DNA of 64,000 nt. It comes from Pseudomonas sp. GTDB lineage: Bacteria; Pseudomonadota; Gammaproteobacteria; Pseudomonadales; Pseudomonadaceae. Under the pieces are notes generated by a model, which was not told the DNA's origin, searched no databases, and was given only the letters and a program-made list of their open reading frames with translations. This document shows positions 50,124 through 59,508 of the stretch, one piece after another. Location: NCBI GenBank assembly GCA_022448005.1, contig JAKUTK010000009.1, positions 46,806-110,805 on the forward strand. The letters run 5' to 3'. Numbering within the stretch: the first letter of the stretch is position 1; the number at the start of each line of letters is the position of its first letter. A program made the position numbers and the translations under genes.

Positions 50124-51155
50124 TCAGCAGCGCGCTTGGGGTAATTCCTGCCAGGAGGTGGTGTAGGACGGGCTCAGAAGCCTCTGCCGCATCACCCATC
50201 CGCCGCCCTCATGATCGCTGCCGAGGCGAATAGCTCCCCTGCCCTGTCTGGCATTGATCGCATCCATCACCTGCATGACAGCCTTGCTTCCGCTGCGCGG
50301 CGCCGGTGCGAAGAGGTCGCCGGTGATGGCACCCCGCTCGACGAACTGACTTAGGATCACACCGGCCTTGGCATAAGCCACACCTTCACGAAACATCGCG
50401 CCGAGCCCTTGCTGCGCTGCTGCAACCAGATCGCGTGTGTCATCGGTCGGGTACGGCAGCGCCATGATCCGCGTTCCGCTGAAGCGCTCGCCGGGGGCAA
50501 AGGCACTGCTTTGAGCGAAGACCTGAATGCAGTTTGCCAAACTCCCCTGGGCGCGCAGCTTGGCAGCAGCAACCGAGGTGTAATGCGCCACGGCGCTACG
50601 CAGGGATTCCAAGCGGTAAATCTTCTCCCCGAATGTCCGTGAGCTGATGATCTGCTGCTTGCGCTCCGGCCCTGTGTCGCCAAAGGGAAAACATGGGATA
50701 CCGCACAGCTCGCGCGCGGTACGCTCGACGTAGACGCTGAAGTAGCGGCGCAGTAGCTTCGGATCGGCGTTGGCCAGCTGCCAGGCGGTCTTGATGCTCA
50801 GCTCCGATTCAAGTCTCGCGCTCAACCTCCGGCCAATCCCCCAAACCTCTCCAACCGGCGCATAGCGGAGTAGCTTTTCCTGTCGCGAAGGGTCGGTCAG
50901 CAGCACCACGCATCCCGTCTTGGCCTTCCATCTCTTCGCCGCCCAGTTGGCCAGCTTGGCGAGCGTCTTGGTGGGGCCGATGCCAACACCCACCGGCAAG
51001 CCAATGCGCCGCATCACTTGTGCCTGCGCCTGCCGGCCCCAGGCCTCCGGGTCGGCAATACCATCGAGCCACGAAAAACATTCGTCGATTGAGTACGGGG
51101 AGATTCGAGGCGAATGCTCCTCCAGGATGGCCATCATGCGGTTGCTGAGCGATTT
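50124..51155 (-). pseudogene. umuC: umuC 3' part (catalytic core), separated by an insertion
   Basis: This carries most of a Y-family polymerase (about 343 residues), including Y-S-I-D-E-C-F with the catalytic acids and the little-finger region. It lacks the first 78 residues, which lie at 55995-56228. Immediately before the first codon is H-K-S-L-S-N-R, in line with the end of the other part (N-Y-S-L-Y). The inserted element has a crossover near TAT. A complete gene of about 421 residues would be restored by removing the insertion. The fragment begins in frame at a stop, so no whole polymerase can be made. Confidence 0.9.
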
Positions 51156-51301
51156 ATGTGTAATAGAAAGTCAATAAGAACCGGGCCATGCTCGCCCTTG
51201 GAGCTTCTCATACCCAACCGGTATGGCTGTAGCTTCTGAGGAGATCGCCGTCGCTCACCGGATCATCCGGTCATCCTGTTAGTAACCGGTCAAAGCTGAT
51301 C

Positions 51302-51355
51302 TGTTACATCGAAGGCGGACACCTGTCCATCGACAACACCCCTGCCGAGCGGTGA
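51302..51355 (+). pseudogene. IS66-family transposase remnant
   Basis: Seventeen codons give C-Y-I-E-G-G-H-L-S-I-D-N-T-P-A-E-R then a stop. The pattern G-x-L-x-I-D-N-x-x-A-E-R is the well-known end of IS66 transposase cores. The rest of 51156-51660 shows no gene. Confidence 0.5.
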
Positions 51356-51660
51356 ACCGCCCTCCCATGTACATATGACCAAAACGTCGCCGTTATCCTA
51401 CCGTTCTGTCATGCCTACCCACGACGGAGTATTGACGGTCTCCGTCCTATAACATAGCTTTTCCGAAAGGCGCTCAAGTACATATCGTCATGTGCATACG
51501 AGCCTCGTGTCGTTAAAAGAAATGGTTGGTGCCGCATGAAAGTGCTCTTCATGATGCCGTTCGGCGTGTCGAGCTTCTCCGCCCCCATCAAGATCAAGGC
51601 TTCGTCTTGGTGTTAGTGCCAGATGCACGTCACCTTGCGGTGCAGGAATGGAGTGTGAAC

Positions 51661-52023
51661 ATGAAAGCAGAAACGGAATCGCGGATTTTTTCGGTGGACG
51701 AATATGTCCGTCCGTCTAACGGCGAACCGATCCGTTCAGTTGTTCTGGAGACCAACGATTCTGTCGTTGTAGTTTGGCACGCCTACCCTAGGCAGGAAAT
51801 AGCTGCCCATGTCCATCCTCACGGCCAAGATACTTGGACGGTTATCTCAGGTGAGGCCAAGTATTATCAAGGCAACGGCGTAGAAATTCATCTTAAAGCT
51901 GGAGATATTGCCATTGCAAAACCTGGGCAAGTACATGGTGCCGTGAACTCTGGTCCAGGACCTTTCATATTTGTCTCCGTGGTTGCGCCGGGCAGTGCAG
52001 GTTTTGCGTTATCTGAGAAATAG
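51661..52023 (+). CDS. Cupin-domain protein (cargo)
   Basis: The 120-residue protein has one cupin fold. The metal-binding pattern is present as H-V-H-P-H-G-Q-D-T in the first motif and H-G-A in the second. I start at M-K-A-E-T-E-S-R (51661) with GGAG upstream; a frame running further left has no ribosome site. It lies 23 bases before the chlorite-dismutase-like gene, so both are probably expressed together. Substrate unknown. Confidence 0.8.
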   Translation: MKAETESRIFSVDEYVRPSNGEPIRSVVLETNDSVVVVWHAYPRQEIAAHVHPHGQDTWTVISGEAKYYQGNGVEIHLKAGDIAIAKPGQVHGAVNSGPGPFIFVSVVAPGSAGFALSEK

Positions 52024-52046
52024 GCGAAAGGCCTGAGAGGAACCTG

Positions 52047-52610
52047 ATGAATACACGAGTATTTACGTTCGCTGGTGGAGAAACGGGGGTTTGGCGCGTT
52101 GTTGCGATGAATGCCGTGGCAGGAGCCCCTCTCCCTGGAATCCCACGGCTCAACGTAGCCGCTGGCTCTGTTTCGCCGCAGCCTCCGGGCACCAAATGGC
52201 TCCTTCGCGGGATAACGAGTAACGAGCGCTATGTCGTGCGTGAAGAGAAGGATCGTCTCGTGGCGAAGCAGCCAAGCTTGGGTCGAGCAGAGGCTACCTG
52301 CGCCGCCCTGATCCCTATCCGGAAAAACCCCTCATGGTGGGGACTGTCTCAAGACGAACGCCGGAAGATTTTTGAGGAACAGTCCCGTCACATTCACATC
52401 GGGCTCCAATATCTCCCTGCTGTGGCCCGCCGCCTCCACCATTGTCGGGACCTGGGCGAGAACGAACCCTTCGACTTCTTGACTTGGTTCGAATATTCCC
52501 CGTCTGATGAGACGGCCTTTAACAGGCTTCTGGCCGAACTCCGAGCCTCGGTGGAGTGGCAGTATGTCGACAGAGAAATCGACATCCGGCTAGTGCATGA
52601 GCCGGCCTAG
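52047..52610 (+). CDS. Chlorite dismutase-like haem protein (cargo)
   Basis: The 187-residue protein has the chlorite dismutase/DyP-fold C-terminal half with H-I-H-I-G-L-Q-Y-L-P near residue 117, L-G-E-N-E-P-F-D-F-L-T-W-F-E-Y, and V-D-R-E-I-D-I-R-L at the end, where the short (lineage II) family has its conserved elements. Such enzymes turn chlorite into chloride and oxygen; related forms detoxify reactive chlorine species. With the cupin gene this forms a small possible chlorine-oxyanion or oxidant-stress cassette carried by the element. The exact substrate is not proven. Confidence 0.8.
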   Translation: MNTRVFTFAGGETGVWRVVAMNAVAGAPLPGIPRLNVAAGSVSPQPPGTKWLLRGITSNERYVVREEKDRLVAKQPSLGRAEATCAALIPIRKNPSWWGLSQDERRKIFEEQSRHIHIGLQYLPAVARRLHHCRDLGENEPFDFLTWFEYSPSDETAFNRLLAELRASVEWQYVDREIDIRLVHEPA

Positions 52611-52754
52611 CATCAGGTTTAACTTCGATCTACGTGCGGCACACTCCTGCGACACCCGCAGCCCAGCAAAACCCCGAAAAATCTAGTGTGTCGCATAACT
52701 TAGGAGTAACGCGACAGGTATGTCTAGCGAGCCACTAGTCGCTTAAGAACTTTT

Positions 52755-54920
52755 CTACTTATAGCCTCCTCTTTCTCTCATCGATCTCCTCGGCATCCTG
52801 CCGTCTAGAGCCGGCACATTGTCCAGCTTTCGAATGAGGCTCTCCAGCTTTTCCAAGTCGCCCTCGGCAATGGCTCGCTCGTCGGGAGTTAAAGGCACGG
52901 CCTCCAAGTACCGTCCGATAGACGATTTGCTTTCCAATGCTTGGGCCCTTGCGCTGGCTTTCGGCAAGTTGAAGTCACACCCCGCACAGGCCATGCGATG
53001 TGGGCAGCTGCTCCAGAAGGGATTTGAACAATACGAGTCGCCCAAGTCATAGAAGGTGTAGGGGGCATCTGAATGGCGAACAATTACGTCATGATCGATC
53101 AAAACGGAGACCATATGGGCCATTTGATCGGCTTTAACGAAGGATGCTGCCAGCTTGGTAGGCCGAATTCGAATGTAATGCAAAGTCGAATTCGGCGAGC
53201 TATGTCCCGACCACTGCATTAGCTCGATCAGCGACATGCCCTGAGGGACGCTGGCGAGCGCCGTCACTGCGGAGGCACGTCCCCGGTGGCTGGTGATTCG
53301 CCCGCGACTGTCCTCCAGTGGCACACCCGCCTTGGCGCATAGCATTGGAATGATGGTGCCATTAATGACACTGGAGCCTATGCGCTTGCCTCGAAACTGA
53401 AATAGGTAGCTAACTTTTTCCCCGGTTCGCTCATCCAGCAAAGCGGCCTGGTTAGCAGGCCTGTCCTCCAGCCAGGCGTCAATGCGCTCCTTCACGACCA
53501 CCGCTACAGGTTTGACGAAAGCTTTGAACGTCTTGCTGGCAGGAATATCGAGATAGCATAAAGTTTTTGCTGGAACGATGGTCCCATCCTCGTGTACCAC
53601 ATCATTGGTCTGAGGATGCGCGCATCTTTTATCCAAGCGCATGATTTCATTGCTGCGCAAACCAGCGTGCGTCCACACTACAGCAATGGCTTGAACCATC
53701 GACAGCGGATAGTGAATCTCCGAAAGCAGATCACTACGCTCAAGATTTAGACTCGCCCAAATCAGCTTGAGCCAGGTCGAGTCATCAATTACCCGCGGGT
53801 TGATACCCGAGTTGAATGTCACGGATCGCGGGGTGGCGAGGTGATGCCGGGGGCTGAACTTCAAACGACCCCATCCCCAGAGTTCAAAGTCTGTAAAAAA
53901 TCGTCGCAAGGCATGTAGAAAGCCGCGCTTCGAGTTGGCAGCGATAGGCTGACCAAGCCCCTTTAGCTGTGTTCCCTTCGCTGACTCCAAAGCCCACTCA
54001 CCGACCGTCATCCGGTCGACGGCAGCAATAAATGCAGCGCAAGTGGACATGCTCCAATCGGTAGGCGCCGCCATTCCTGATTGCTCGCGCGCTAGCCAGA
54101 CACCGGTCCTCAAGATAAAACTGTAATTGCTTTCACGTGTGCGTGGACGCAAGGTGGAAGTGTCTCGCCATCGACGGCACCACATTGCCCAAGTCGGATC
54201 GATGCCTTCGATGCTTTTCGCCCGCCAACAGGTATAGCCTCGCATGCGTAAAGGTTTCGCCAAAATCCCCATGGCAGCGAGGCCGTGAGATACCTTTCCG
54301 ACCGATCTCGCGACACCTTCGCTTCGATGCTGTTGGCCCTTCAGTAGCAGTTCCTCGGTGAATGTCTCCAACCGCGGATCGCCGTTTTCCAGCATCAAGG
54401 CACCCAGCACGTTGGAAAGGAACTGCTCAAGATGGCGAGCAGCGTAGCCCAGCGATCTCAACGCTTGGCTCAAGCGAACGTGCTCATGTCTGAACACGGC
54501 ATGGCCGAAGATAAAAGAAGCATATATCGCCGGCTGCCGGAATTTGGCGATACGCTGCGGGGTTCGAAAATCGCCGAGATGGTAAGCAACGGAAGCGAGA
54601 TATGGTCGTGATCCTGCTCGATTACTGAGCAAGGTCAACCACTGCGACTCAGACCAACACCAGTAGGGTTTACCGGTTTTGCTGACATTCCAGAGAATGA
54701 CTGCCACTGATGAAATGGCTAATCGCTGAGAAACGCCGCTGTGCGCCGCTATATCAGCTAGCGGCCTCATGAGCTCAGGTATCTCTGATTGGAGGTAGCC
54801 CCAGTCTGAACGGTGAGAGCGATTCGAAAGTATGCTCAGCTCGATTTTCGATAGATCGCTCTGACGTACGTACTTGCTCGCGTCGAACGGAACATAAGGG
54901 GTGACTGAGGGGGTGCTCAT
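52755..54920 (-). CDS. TnpB-like tyrosine recombinase (large)
   Basis: The 721-residue recombinase has its catalytic domain in the C-terminal half. Active-site residues are visible as A-G-L-R (near 428), H-R-G-R (near 560) and the tyrosine in N-S-T-L-H-Y-I (near 594). The N-terminal half is helical and resembles the DNA-binding part of Tn554 TnpB. It overlaps the smaller recombinase gene by four bases, so both are translated together. The C-terminus includes a short cysteine cluster (C-S-N-P-F-W-S-S-C-P-H) near 650. Confidence 0.82.
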   Translation of the reverse strand: MSTPSVTPYVPFDASKYVRQSDLSKIELSILSNRSHRSDWGYLQSEIPELMRPLADIAAHSGVSQRLAISSVAVILWNVSKTGKPYWCWSESQWLTLLSNRAGSRPYLASVAYHLGDFRTPQRIAKFRQPAIYASFIFGHAVFRHEHVRLSQALRSLGYAARHLEQFLSNVLGALMLENGDPRLETFTEELLLKGQQHRSEGVARSVGKVSHGLAAMGILAKPLRMRGYTCWRAKSIEGIDPTWAMWCRRWRDTSTLRPRTRESNYSFILRTGVWLAREQSGMAAPTDWSMSTCAAFIAAVDRMTVGEWALESAKGTQLKGLGQPIAANSKRGFLHALRRFFTDFELWGWGRLKFSPRHHLATPRSVTFNSGINPRVIDDSTWLKLIWASLNLERSDLLSEIHYPLSMVQAIAVVWTHAGLRSNEIMRLDKRCAHPQTNDVVHEDGTIVPAKTLCYLDIPASKTFKAFVKPVAVVVKERIDAWLEDRPANQAALLDERTGEKVSYLFQFRGKRIGSSVINGTIIPMLCAKAGVPLEDSRGRITSHRGRASAVTALASVPQGMSLIELMQWSGHSSPNSTLHYIRIRPTKLAASFVKADQMAHMVSVLIDHDVIVRHSDAPYTFYDLGDSYCSNPFWSSCPHRMACAGCDFNLPKASARAQALESKSSIGRYLEAVPLTPDERAIAEGDLEKLESLIRKLDNVPALDGRMPRRSMRERGGYK

Positions 54921-55936
54921 AGCAATGCCTCAGACCCAAAGAGTTCACAGAACATCCGAGCATCGAGACTGCCGACGGAGTGCGCCATCTTTGCGGTTAA
55001 ATCCGCGCCAGATAGGTGCAGGTAAATCAAAGTGGTTTTGGGGTCTCGATGTCCAGCATACGTGGTCAGTTCATGGAGCTTCCAGCCCGCACGGGCCAGA
55101 TGGGTAAGCCGAAGGTGGCGAAAGGTATGAGTGCTCAGGTGCGATAGTTTCGCTTCCTTGGCCCACCCTTCAACCGTTTTACTCCACGCCCAACGGGACA
55201 GTGGCGAGCCTCGATTACGATCTGATGCTGATCGAAACAACGAACCTCGCATCCAGCCAGCGCCGCGAAGAGCATGTAGATGCTCTATCAAGACAGGTGC
55301 AATGTCTGGGCTGTAGCACACGACGCGGCTGCGTTTGCCTTTGGTCGTTTCCGCTCGCACCGAGATCAGTCGGTGTGCAACGTCTAAATCCTCAATACGC
55401 AAGGCCACCAACTCGGCACGGCGAAGAGCCCCGAAATACGCCAACGACAGCATTAGTCGATCACGGATAGACGACCTGGCCGCAATACTGAGAAAGTGTC
55501 GCCACTGCTCATCGGTGGGAATGTCTGGCAACTTAATCAGCCGTGGGAGCAAGCCCCTGACAAACCCTCCATGTCCAGGCACTTGGGCCAGCCGACCATG
55601 CTGTCCGCGGGGCACGGGGTTGTGCTCGCAAAGACCCTGAAAAACGAGGTGGTCGTACCACAACCGGATAGCAGTAAGCCGCTGGTGCAAGGTTGAATTC
55701 GCCACCGCGCTCTTTGCGCCAGGTAGCAGCTCACGGATGTAGAGCGTGACTTGTTCGAATGTCGCGGATTCGGGTTTCAGCCCACTCCCTTCGCAATGCA
55801 ATAAGTAATGCGCAAGGGCACGGCCATAGGCGTCAAGGGTGGCCGGCGCACGCCCCAGATTACCCAAGAGCTCCAGCCAAGCTTGTACACTGGAATAACG
55901 ACTTAACACTTGCTTGTGCAATGGGGTGGTGGTCAT
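54917..55936 (-). CDS. TnpA/XerC-like tyrosine recombinase
   Basis: The 339-residue recombinase has an N-terminal SAM-like core-binding domain and a catalytic domain with G-A-L-R-R-A-E-L (arginine I), H-T-F-R-H (His-x-x-Arg) and the final tyrosine in T-T-L-I-Y-L-H. It starts M-T-T-T-P-L-H-K. Together with the 721-residue enzyme it forms the integration unit. The first gene inside the umuC break. Confidence 0.85.
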   Translation of the reverse strand: MTTTPLHKQVLSRYSSVQAWLELLGNLGRAPATLDAYGRALAHYLLHCEGSGLKPESATFEQVTLYIRELLPGAKSAVANSTLHQRLTAIRLWYDHLVFQGLCEHNPVPRGQHGRLAQVPGHGGFVRGLLPRLIKLPDIPTDEQWRHFLSIAARSSIRDRLMLSLAYFGALRRAELVALRIEDLDVAHRLISVRAETTKGKRSRVVCYSPDIAPVLIEHLHALRGAGWMRGSLFRSASDRNRGSPLSRWAWSKTVEGWAKEAKLSHLSTHTFRHLRLTHLARAGWKLHELTTYAGHRDPKTTLIYLHLSGADLTAKMAHSVGSLDARMFCELFGSEALL

Positions 55937-55994
55937 GGGCGCCCCCTGAGCGTCAACGGATTCAGCCTAGCTCAAAAGCATTCCACCTAACTTA

Positions 55995-56228
55995 ATAGAG
56001 CGAGTAGTTCGAGGAGAAAATCTTCACCTGATTTCGGGCTTCGAGGTCGCGCAGCTCGAATACCGGCTGGCCCATTTTTATGCCGAGCGCCTTGGCCGGG
56101 TCATTACGGCTGACCACACATCCATCCCCGTTGCTGGCGACCACCACCGCAGAGTCACGCAGCCACGGCTCGAACAGGATCTGCGCCGAGCAGTAGAAGG
56201 CGTTCGCGTCGATCAAGGCGATAGTCAT
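55995..56228 (-). pseudogene. umuC: umuC 5' part
   Basis: Codes for the first 78 residues of a Y-family polymerase: A-L-I-D-A-N-A-F-Y-C with the first catalytic aspartate, and F-S-S-N-Y-S-L-Y at the break, where a TAA now follows. The remaining part is at 50124-51155. It follows the ATPase gene after 19 bases and would have been the third gene of the LexA-controlled cluster. Confidence 0.92.
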
Positions 56229-56246
56229 GGCAGCCAGCCAGCGGGG

Positions 56247-57368
56247 TCAGTCCTGATCATCGTCCAGCAAAACCCGCCGCAGGTAGCTTTGCAAGGCGCC
56301 GTCCTCAATGCTCCAACTGCCGTGGTCGAGGTTACCGATCAGTTCGGCTCGCTGCAGGCGTTTGAGCGCTGACTGCACCTGAGTCGTCGTAGGCGCTATT
56401 CCGCTGGGGAGTTCATCACCGAGCCTCTTGCGGTATTCAGCCGAGAACAAGGATTCGCCAGTGAGAATGCCCACAAGCAATGCCTGATCCAGCGGAGCCA
56501 AGCTCTCGATCAGGGTGGCAAACTGGCCTTCGTCCAGCATGGAAGCCCAGACGATTTTATCCGCCTCAACTACGGGCAGGTTTTGCGTCAGGCTCAGGTT
56601 GTAAATCTCGCGCAAATGCTTGGGCATCATTCCCCGCCGCACGTACAGCGAGAACGCCTCGGCAGCTTCCCAGGTTCGGCCGGTGGCCTCGAAATACAAG
56701 GCGGCAAGGTGCTGCGCGAATTCCATACCCAGCTCCGGGAAACTGACCTCCGAGCCGTACTGGTAGAAAGGGGCTTTGCTGCGCCGGAACATGCGCGCCA
56801 GGCCATGCTGCGAAGAGCCGGTAAACACGGCATAGACTTCACCCTGCGCGCCCTGCAGTAGCGTGCGCAGCGTGGCGGTAAACGTCTCGAATTCCTTGCG
56901 CGTGGCGAGGTGCTGAACCTCGTCGATGATCAGCAGCGCCTTGCCTTTGCCGAGCTGGCTGAATCGTTCGAACAGCTCGGGCAGAACAAGCCCCGCGTCG
57001 TCCGCCAGATCGAGGCCAATGGATACTCCGTCCGTGCCGGCACCGGCGTTCACGCCACTGATCACCTGACCGGGCCTCGTAAACCGTAGCAAGGTGCGCC
57101 GGACAAAGCCGGTGCCATGAATGGCCTCCTGCAATGCCCGCGCGATAACTCGCTCCGGGTGATCCTTGTCCAGCCATAGGTCAGCGGTCGCAACAAGAAA
57201 CCCCTTGTCTCTGGCCATCGGAATGAGATCGTTGCGCACGAACGTGGTCTTGCCTTTTCGACGCGGAGCGAAAATGGTCGTTGCAGTCTGGATGTTGTTC
57301 TCGAAGCCCAGCAAAATGGACTCGGCCAGCGCGTGTCGGGGGAAGTGCAGACGATCCTTGGTGGTCAT
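56247..57368 (-). CDS. AAA ATPase encoded between umuD and umuC
   Basis: The 373-residue protein has Walker A A-P-R-R-K-G-K-T (residues 34-41) and Walker B I-I-D-E-V-Q (near 150), followed by a winged-helix-like C-terminal region (about 290-360), like STAND or AAA_16-type ATPases. UmuD and UmuC are normally adjacent, so an ATPase between them is unusual. A role in loading or controlling the polymerase under SOS is plausible but not established. AAGGTG precedes the ATG. Confidence 0.8.
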   Translation of the reverse strand: MTTKDRLHFPRHALAESILLGFENNIQTATTIFAPRRKGKTTFVRNDLIPMARDKGFLVATADLWLDKDHPERVIARALQEAIHGTGFVRRTLLRFTRPGQVISGVNAGAGTDGVSIGLDLADDAGLVLPELFERFSQLGKGKALLIIDEVQHLATRKEFETFTATLRTLLQGAQGEVYAVFTGSSQHGLARMFRRSKAPFYQYGSEVSFPELGMEFAQHLAALYFEATGRTWEAAEAFSLYVRRGMMPKHLREIYNLSLTQNLPVVEADKIVWASMLDEGQFATLIESLAPLDQALLVGILTGESLFSAEYRKRLGDELPSGIAPTTTQVQSALKRLQRAELIGNLDHGSWSIEDGALQSYLRRVLLDDDQD

Positions 57369-57443
57369 GAATATGCACCTTTATGCGATTCTGAATAATT
57401 ATTCATTTTTGCATAATCCAGCATAAACCCAACCCCCCGCAAC

Positions 57444-57884
57444 TCATCTGGCGGCGCCCATCTGGCGCAACACCCAGATGCACACCCCCCACACCTCCAA
57501 GGTTTCTGCCTCGCCCAGCACAATCGGCGGATACGCCGGGTTCGTGGCCACGAGGGAGAAATTGCCTTGTTCATCCTTGGCCAGCTCCTTGACGGTGAAC
57601 TCGCATCCGATGATGGCCAGCACCACATCGCCGACCTTGGCCTCCTTCGCCTTATCCACCACCAGGATGTCGCCGTCGCGGATGCCGGTTCCGAGCATTG
57701 AGTCCCCTGACGCGCGGAAGAGGAAAATCGAGCTGGTCGGCCTGATACCCACCAGCTCATCGAGCGATAGATCCGGTACCGCGTAGTCGGCCGCAGGCGA
57801 TGGGAACCCGCAGCTCACAGGCCCAGCCAGGGGGAGCGGTTGACCTGAGGCGCTTGGCGAGAGCTTGGCAGTGAGCGGGATCAT
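57444..57884 (-). CDS. umuD: UmuD-like self-cleaving SOS protein
   Basis: The 146-residue protein has the UmuD cleavage pair Cys25-Gly26, the catalytic serine in G-D-S-M (Ser62) and the lysine in T-V-K-E (Lys99), close to E. coli UmuD Ser60/Lys97. After RecA-stimulated cleavage it partners UmuC in translesion synthesis, but umuC is broken here. The start at 57884 follows a LexA box by 15 bases. It could instead act in regulation. Confidence 0.93.
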   Translation of the reverse strand: MIPLTAKLSPSASGQPLPLAGPVSCGFPSPAADYAVPDLSLDELVGIRPTSSIFLFRASGDSMLGTGIRDGDILVVDKAKEAKVGDVVLAIIGCEFTVKELAKDEQGNFSLVATNPAYPPIVLGEAETLEVWGVCIWVLRQMGAAR

Positions 57885-57899
57885 GATGCGAAACCAATA

Positions 57900-57915
57900 C
57901 TGTACATACAGACAG
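57900..57915. promoter_or_regulatory. LexA box of the umuD operon
   Basis: CTGT and ACAG separated by 8 bases (CTGTACATACAGACAG), the full consensus half-sites, 15 bases upstream of the umuD start. Confidence 0.92.
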
Positions 57916-58056
57916 TATTCTAGTGCGGCAGCCTGAATCCTGAAACGAGTTTTTCCCCTGGGAATTCCAGTGATTGCTCGCCTTGGGTTTCGCCGGTTCC
58001 ATGCAAGCCTGTTCTCGCGGGGATTGGCCCCGCAAATAATCACAGCGGAGTCACCA

Positions 58057-58602
58057 ATGGACGAGGCTGGAAAAGCACGCGGTCGCAAATTTGCGGCCCA
58101 AATTGAGAGCGCTGGGTGGGTGCTGGACGCCGGTCAGGAAGATGTTACGTCCTCGGGAGGCTTCTGGCTCTATTCCTACAGCATTCCGCAGGGCTCGCGT
58201 CTGGTTGCTCAGCTGACACCTGAGGGGTATCGCGCTATGTGCTCGGGCGAAATGCTGAAGCATGCTGCCGGGCTCAGCCCAGTTGATGTGCTAGCGGGCG
58301 CCTTGTCTCATTACGATGCGCTGCGCCCAGAAAAACGGGATCGGGCTTCCTCCCGTGATCTGGCGCTGGCTTTGGCTCTGTATGCCAGCCATACCCAAAC
58401 GCTCAAGGCTTTGCCAAGGCTTCAAGGTGGCCTATCGCTGCACTTCATGGTCTTCGATTGGCATACCGCTCAGGGCACCCGAATTCTGAAGCCAGGTGCA
58501 GCACCTCACCCCTCCCCCATTACGCCCGCCGAACTGGAAGTTTTTTCCGCGCGTGTGCTGTTTGAGCACTTGGTCAAGAACCCGAACGAGCAACCTGCAT
58601 AG
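58057..58602 (+). CDS. Unknown 181-residue soluble protein
   Basis: I start at M-D-E-A-G-K-A (58057) with GGAG 8 bases upstream. It is a mixed alpha-beta protein with Q-L-T-P-E-G-Y-R-A-M and a long alanine-leucine-rich helix (D-L-A-L-A-L-A-L-Y). It has no membrane part and no recognised domain. It is divergent from umuD and may be linked to it in context only. Confidence 0.7.
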   Translation: MDEAGKARGRKFAAQIESAGWVLDAGQEDVTSSGGFWLYSYSIPQGSRLVAQLTPEGYRAMCSGEMLKHAAGLSPVDVLAGALSHYDALRPEKRDRASSRDLALALALYASHTQTLKALPRLQGGLSLHFMVFDWHTAQGTRILKPGAAPHPSPITPAELEVFSARVLFEHLVKNPNEQPA

Positions 58603-58750
58603 AACCGCTTTCAGGGAGGAATTTTCTTCTGGGTTTTGTAGGCATGTACGGCCCTCGCTGCCGGTAGCTAAGCAAAGGCGCGCCGGCTCAGCTTGGGTTT
58701 CTTCGGGTCAGCGATAGCCTGGAAGCAATCCAAACAGCGAGGACACCCGT

Positions 58751-59242
58751 ATGCAACCCCTCAACTTTTCATTGATCTTCAGCGGCACCGTCAACCCGAA
58801 TGGTGGTGATGAGGAGGCCACTGGGATCGCCATGCAACGAGGCGAGTTGTACGCCAATCTTGAGCAGATCGTTTGCGATATCACAGGCAAGGGCCTGGTC
58901 ACTGGTGACACGCCCGCCACTCTCGAAGATCACTCTCACCGCGTCCGTATCACTGAAGGCCGGTTCGACATGATGGCGATGCCCGTTATCTCGACTGCGC
59001 ACCTGGACCAAGCTACTGCTCAAGAGCTGAGCGATAAGCCGGACGCCTGTAGCTGGGCCATCGTCGCCAATTACGGCGCTGGCATGTTCATTCGCTTCTT
59101 GGAGCAAGAGGGGCTGGAAGCAGAGCTGCCGCAGTGTGCCGCTGATATTCGCCAGTGGCTCAAGCGTCAGGGGCTCGATGGCTGGGTGCGCCTGGATCGG
59201 GACTGGGATGCCGTTGATGTCCTGAAGACCTACGAGTGGTAG
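58751..59242 (+). CDS. Unknown 163-residue protein
   Basis: Start ATG at 58751 with GAGGA upstream. The second half has a W-A-I-V-A-N-Y-G-A-G-M stretch. The DUF5983-type small plasmid protein family came to mind but I am not certain. It overlaps the next gene at its 3' end and begins a three-gene group. Confidence 0.65.
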   Translation: MQPLNFSLIFSGTVNPNGGDEEATGIAMQRGELYANLEQIVCDITGKGLVTGDTPATLEDHSHRVRITEGRFDMMAMPVISTAHLDQATAQELSDKPDACSWAIVANYGAGMFIRFLEQEGLEAELPQCAADIRQWLKRQGLDGWVRLDRDWDAVDVLKTYEW

Positions 59243-59508
59243 TGCCAGTGGCCCTTGATCGATTCCATTTGCTCGGGCGGCGTACCAGTGCCGCCTCCTT
59301 GGTACTGCGGGGATGCTTCCATGGAAAAGAGGTGGTCGAGGTTGCGCCCTGGTCCGGTGAACAAACGGACCATTGGCAGACCACTGTCCAGCTGCGCTCG
59401 GAAGGGACCACCGCCATCGTTCAGTTCAACCTGTTTTTCCCGAATGGCGGGGAAGATCCTAATCGTGTGGATCTGATCCGACTGCCGAACCAGGAAGCAT
59501 CGAGATGA
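59236..59508 (+). CDS. Unknown 90-residue protein
   Basis: Starts at a GTG (59236) overlapping the end of the previous gene; alternative GTG starts are nearby. It is beta-rich with C-F-H-G-K-E-V-V-E-V-A and W-Q-T-T-V-Q-L-R. Both ends overlap the neighbours, which supports a real coupled gene. Family unknown. Confidence 0.58.
   Translation: MVVPVALDRFHLLGRRTSAASLVLRGCFHGKEVVEVAPWSGEQTDHWQTTVQLRSEGTTAIVQFNLFFPNGGEDPNRVDLIRLPNQEASR

Larger units (their letters stand above)
51156..55995. mobile_element. About 4.8-kb Tn554-like element inserted in umuC
   Basis: Two tyrosine recombinases (339 and 721 residues, overlapping by 4 bases) resemble the TnpA and TnpB pair of Tn554-type elements, which insert by site-specific recombination. 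The cargo is a cupin and a chlorite-dismutase-like gene. Limits are inferred from the break in umuC: the Tyr codon TAT at 55995-55997 on one side and about 51155 on the other. A small third protein (TnpC) was not found. umuC/rulB is a known target for recombinase-carrying insertions in Pseudomonas. Confidence 0.75.

Noticed and set aside
51415..51597. Small minus-strand frame near the edge of the Tn554-like element
   Set aside because: No ribosome site and no family; it overlaps the region upstream of the cupin gene.
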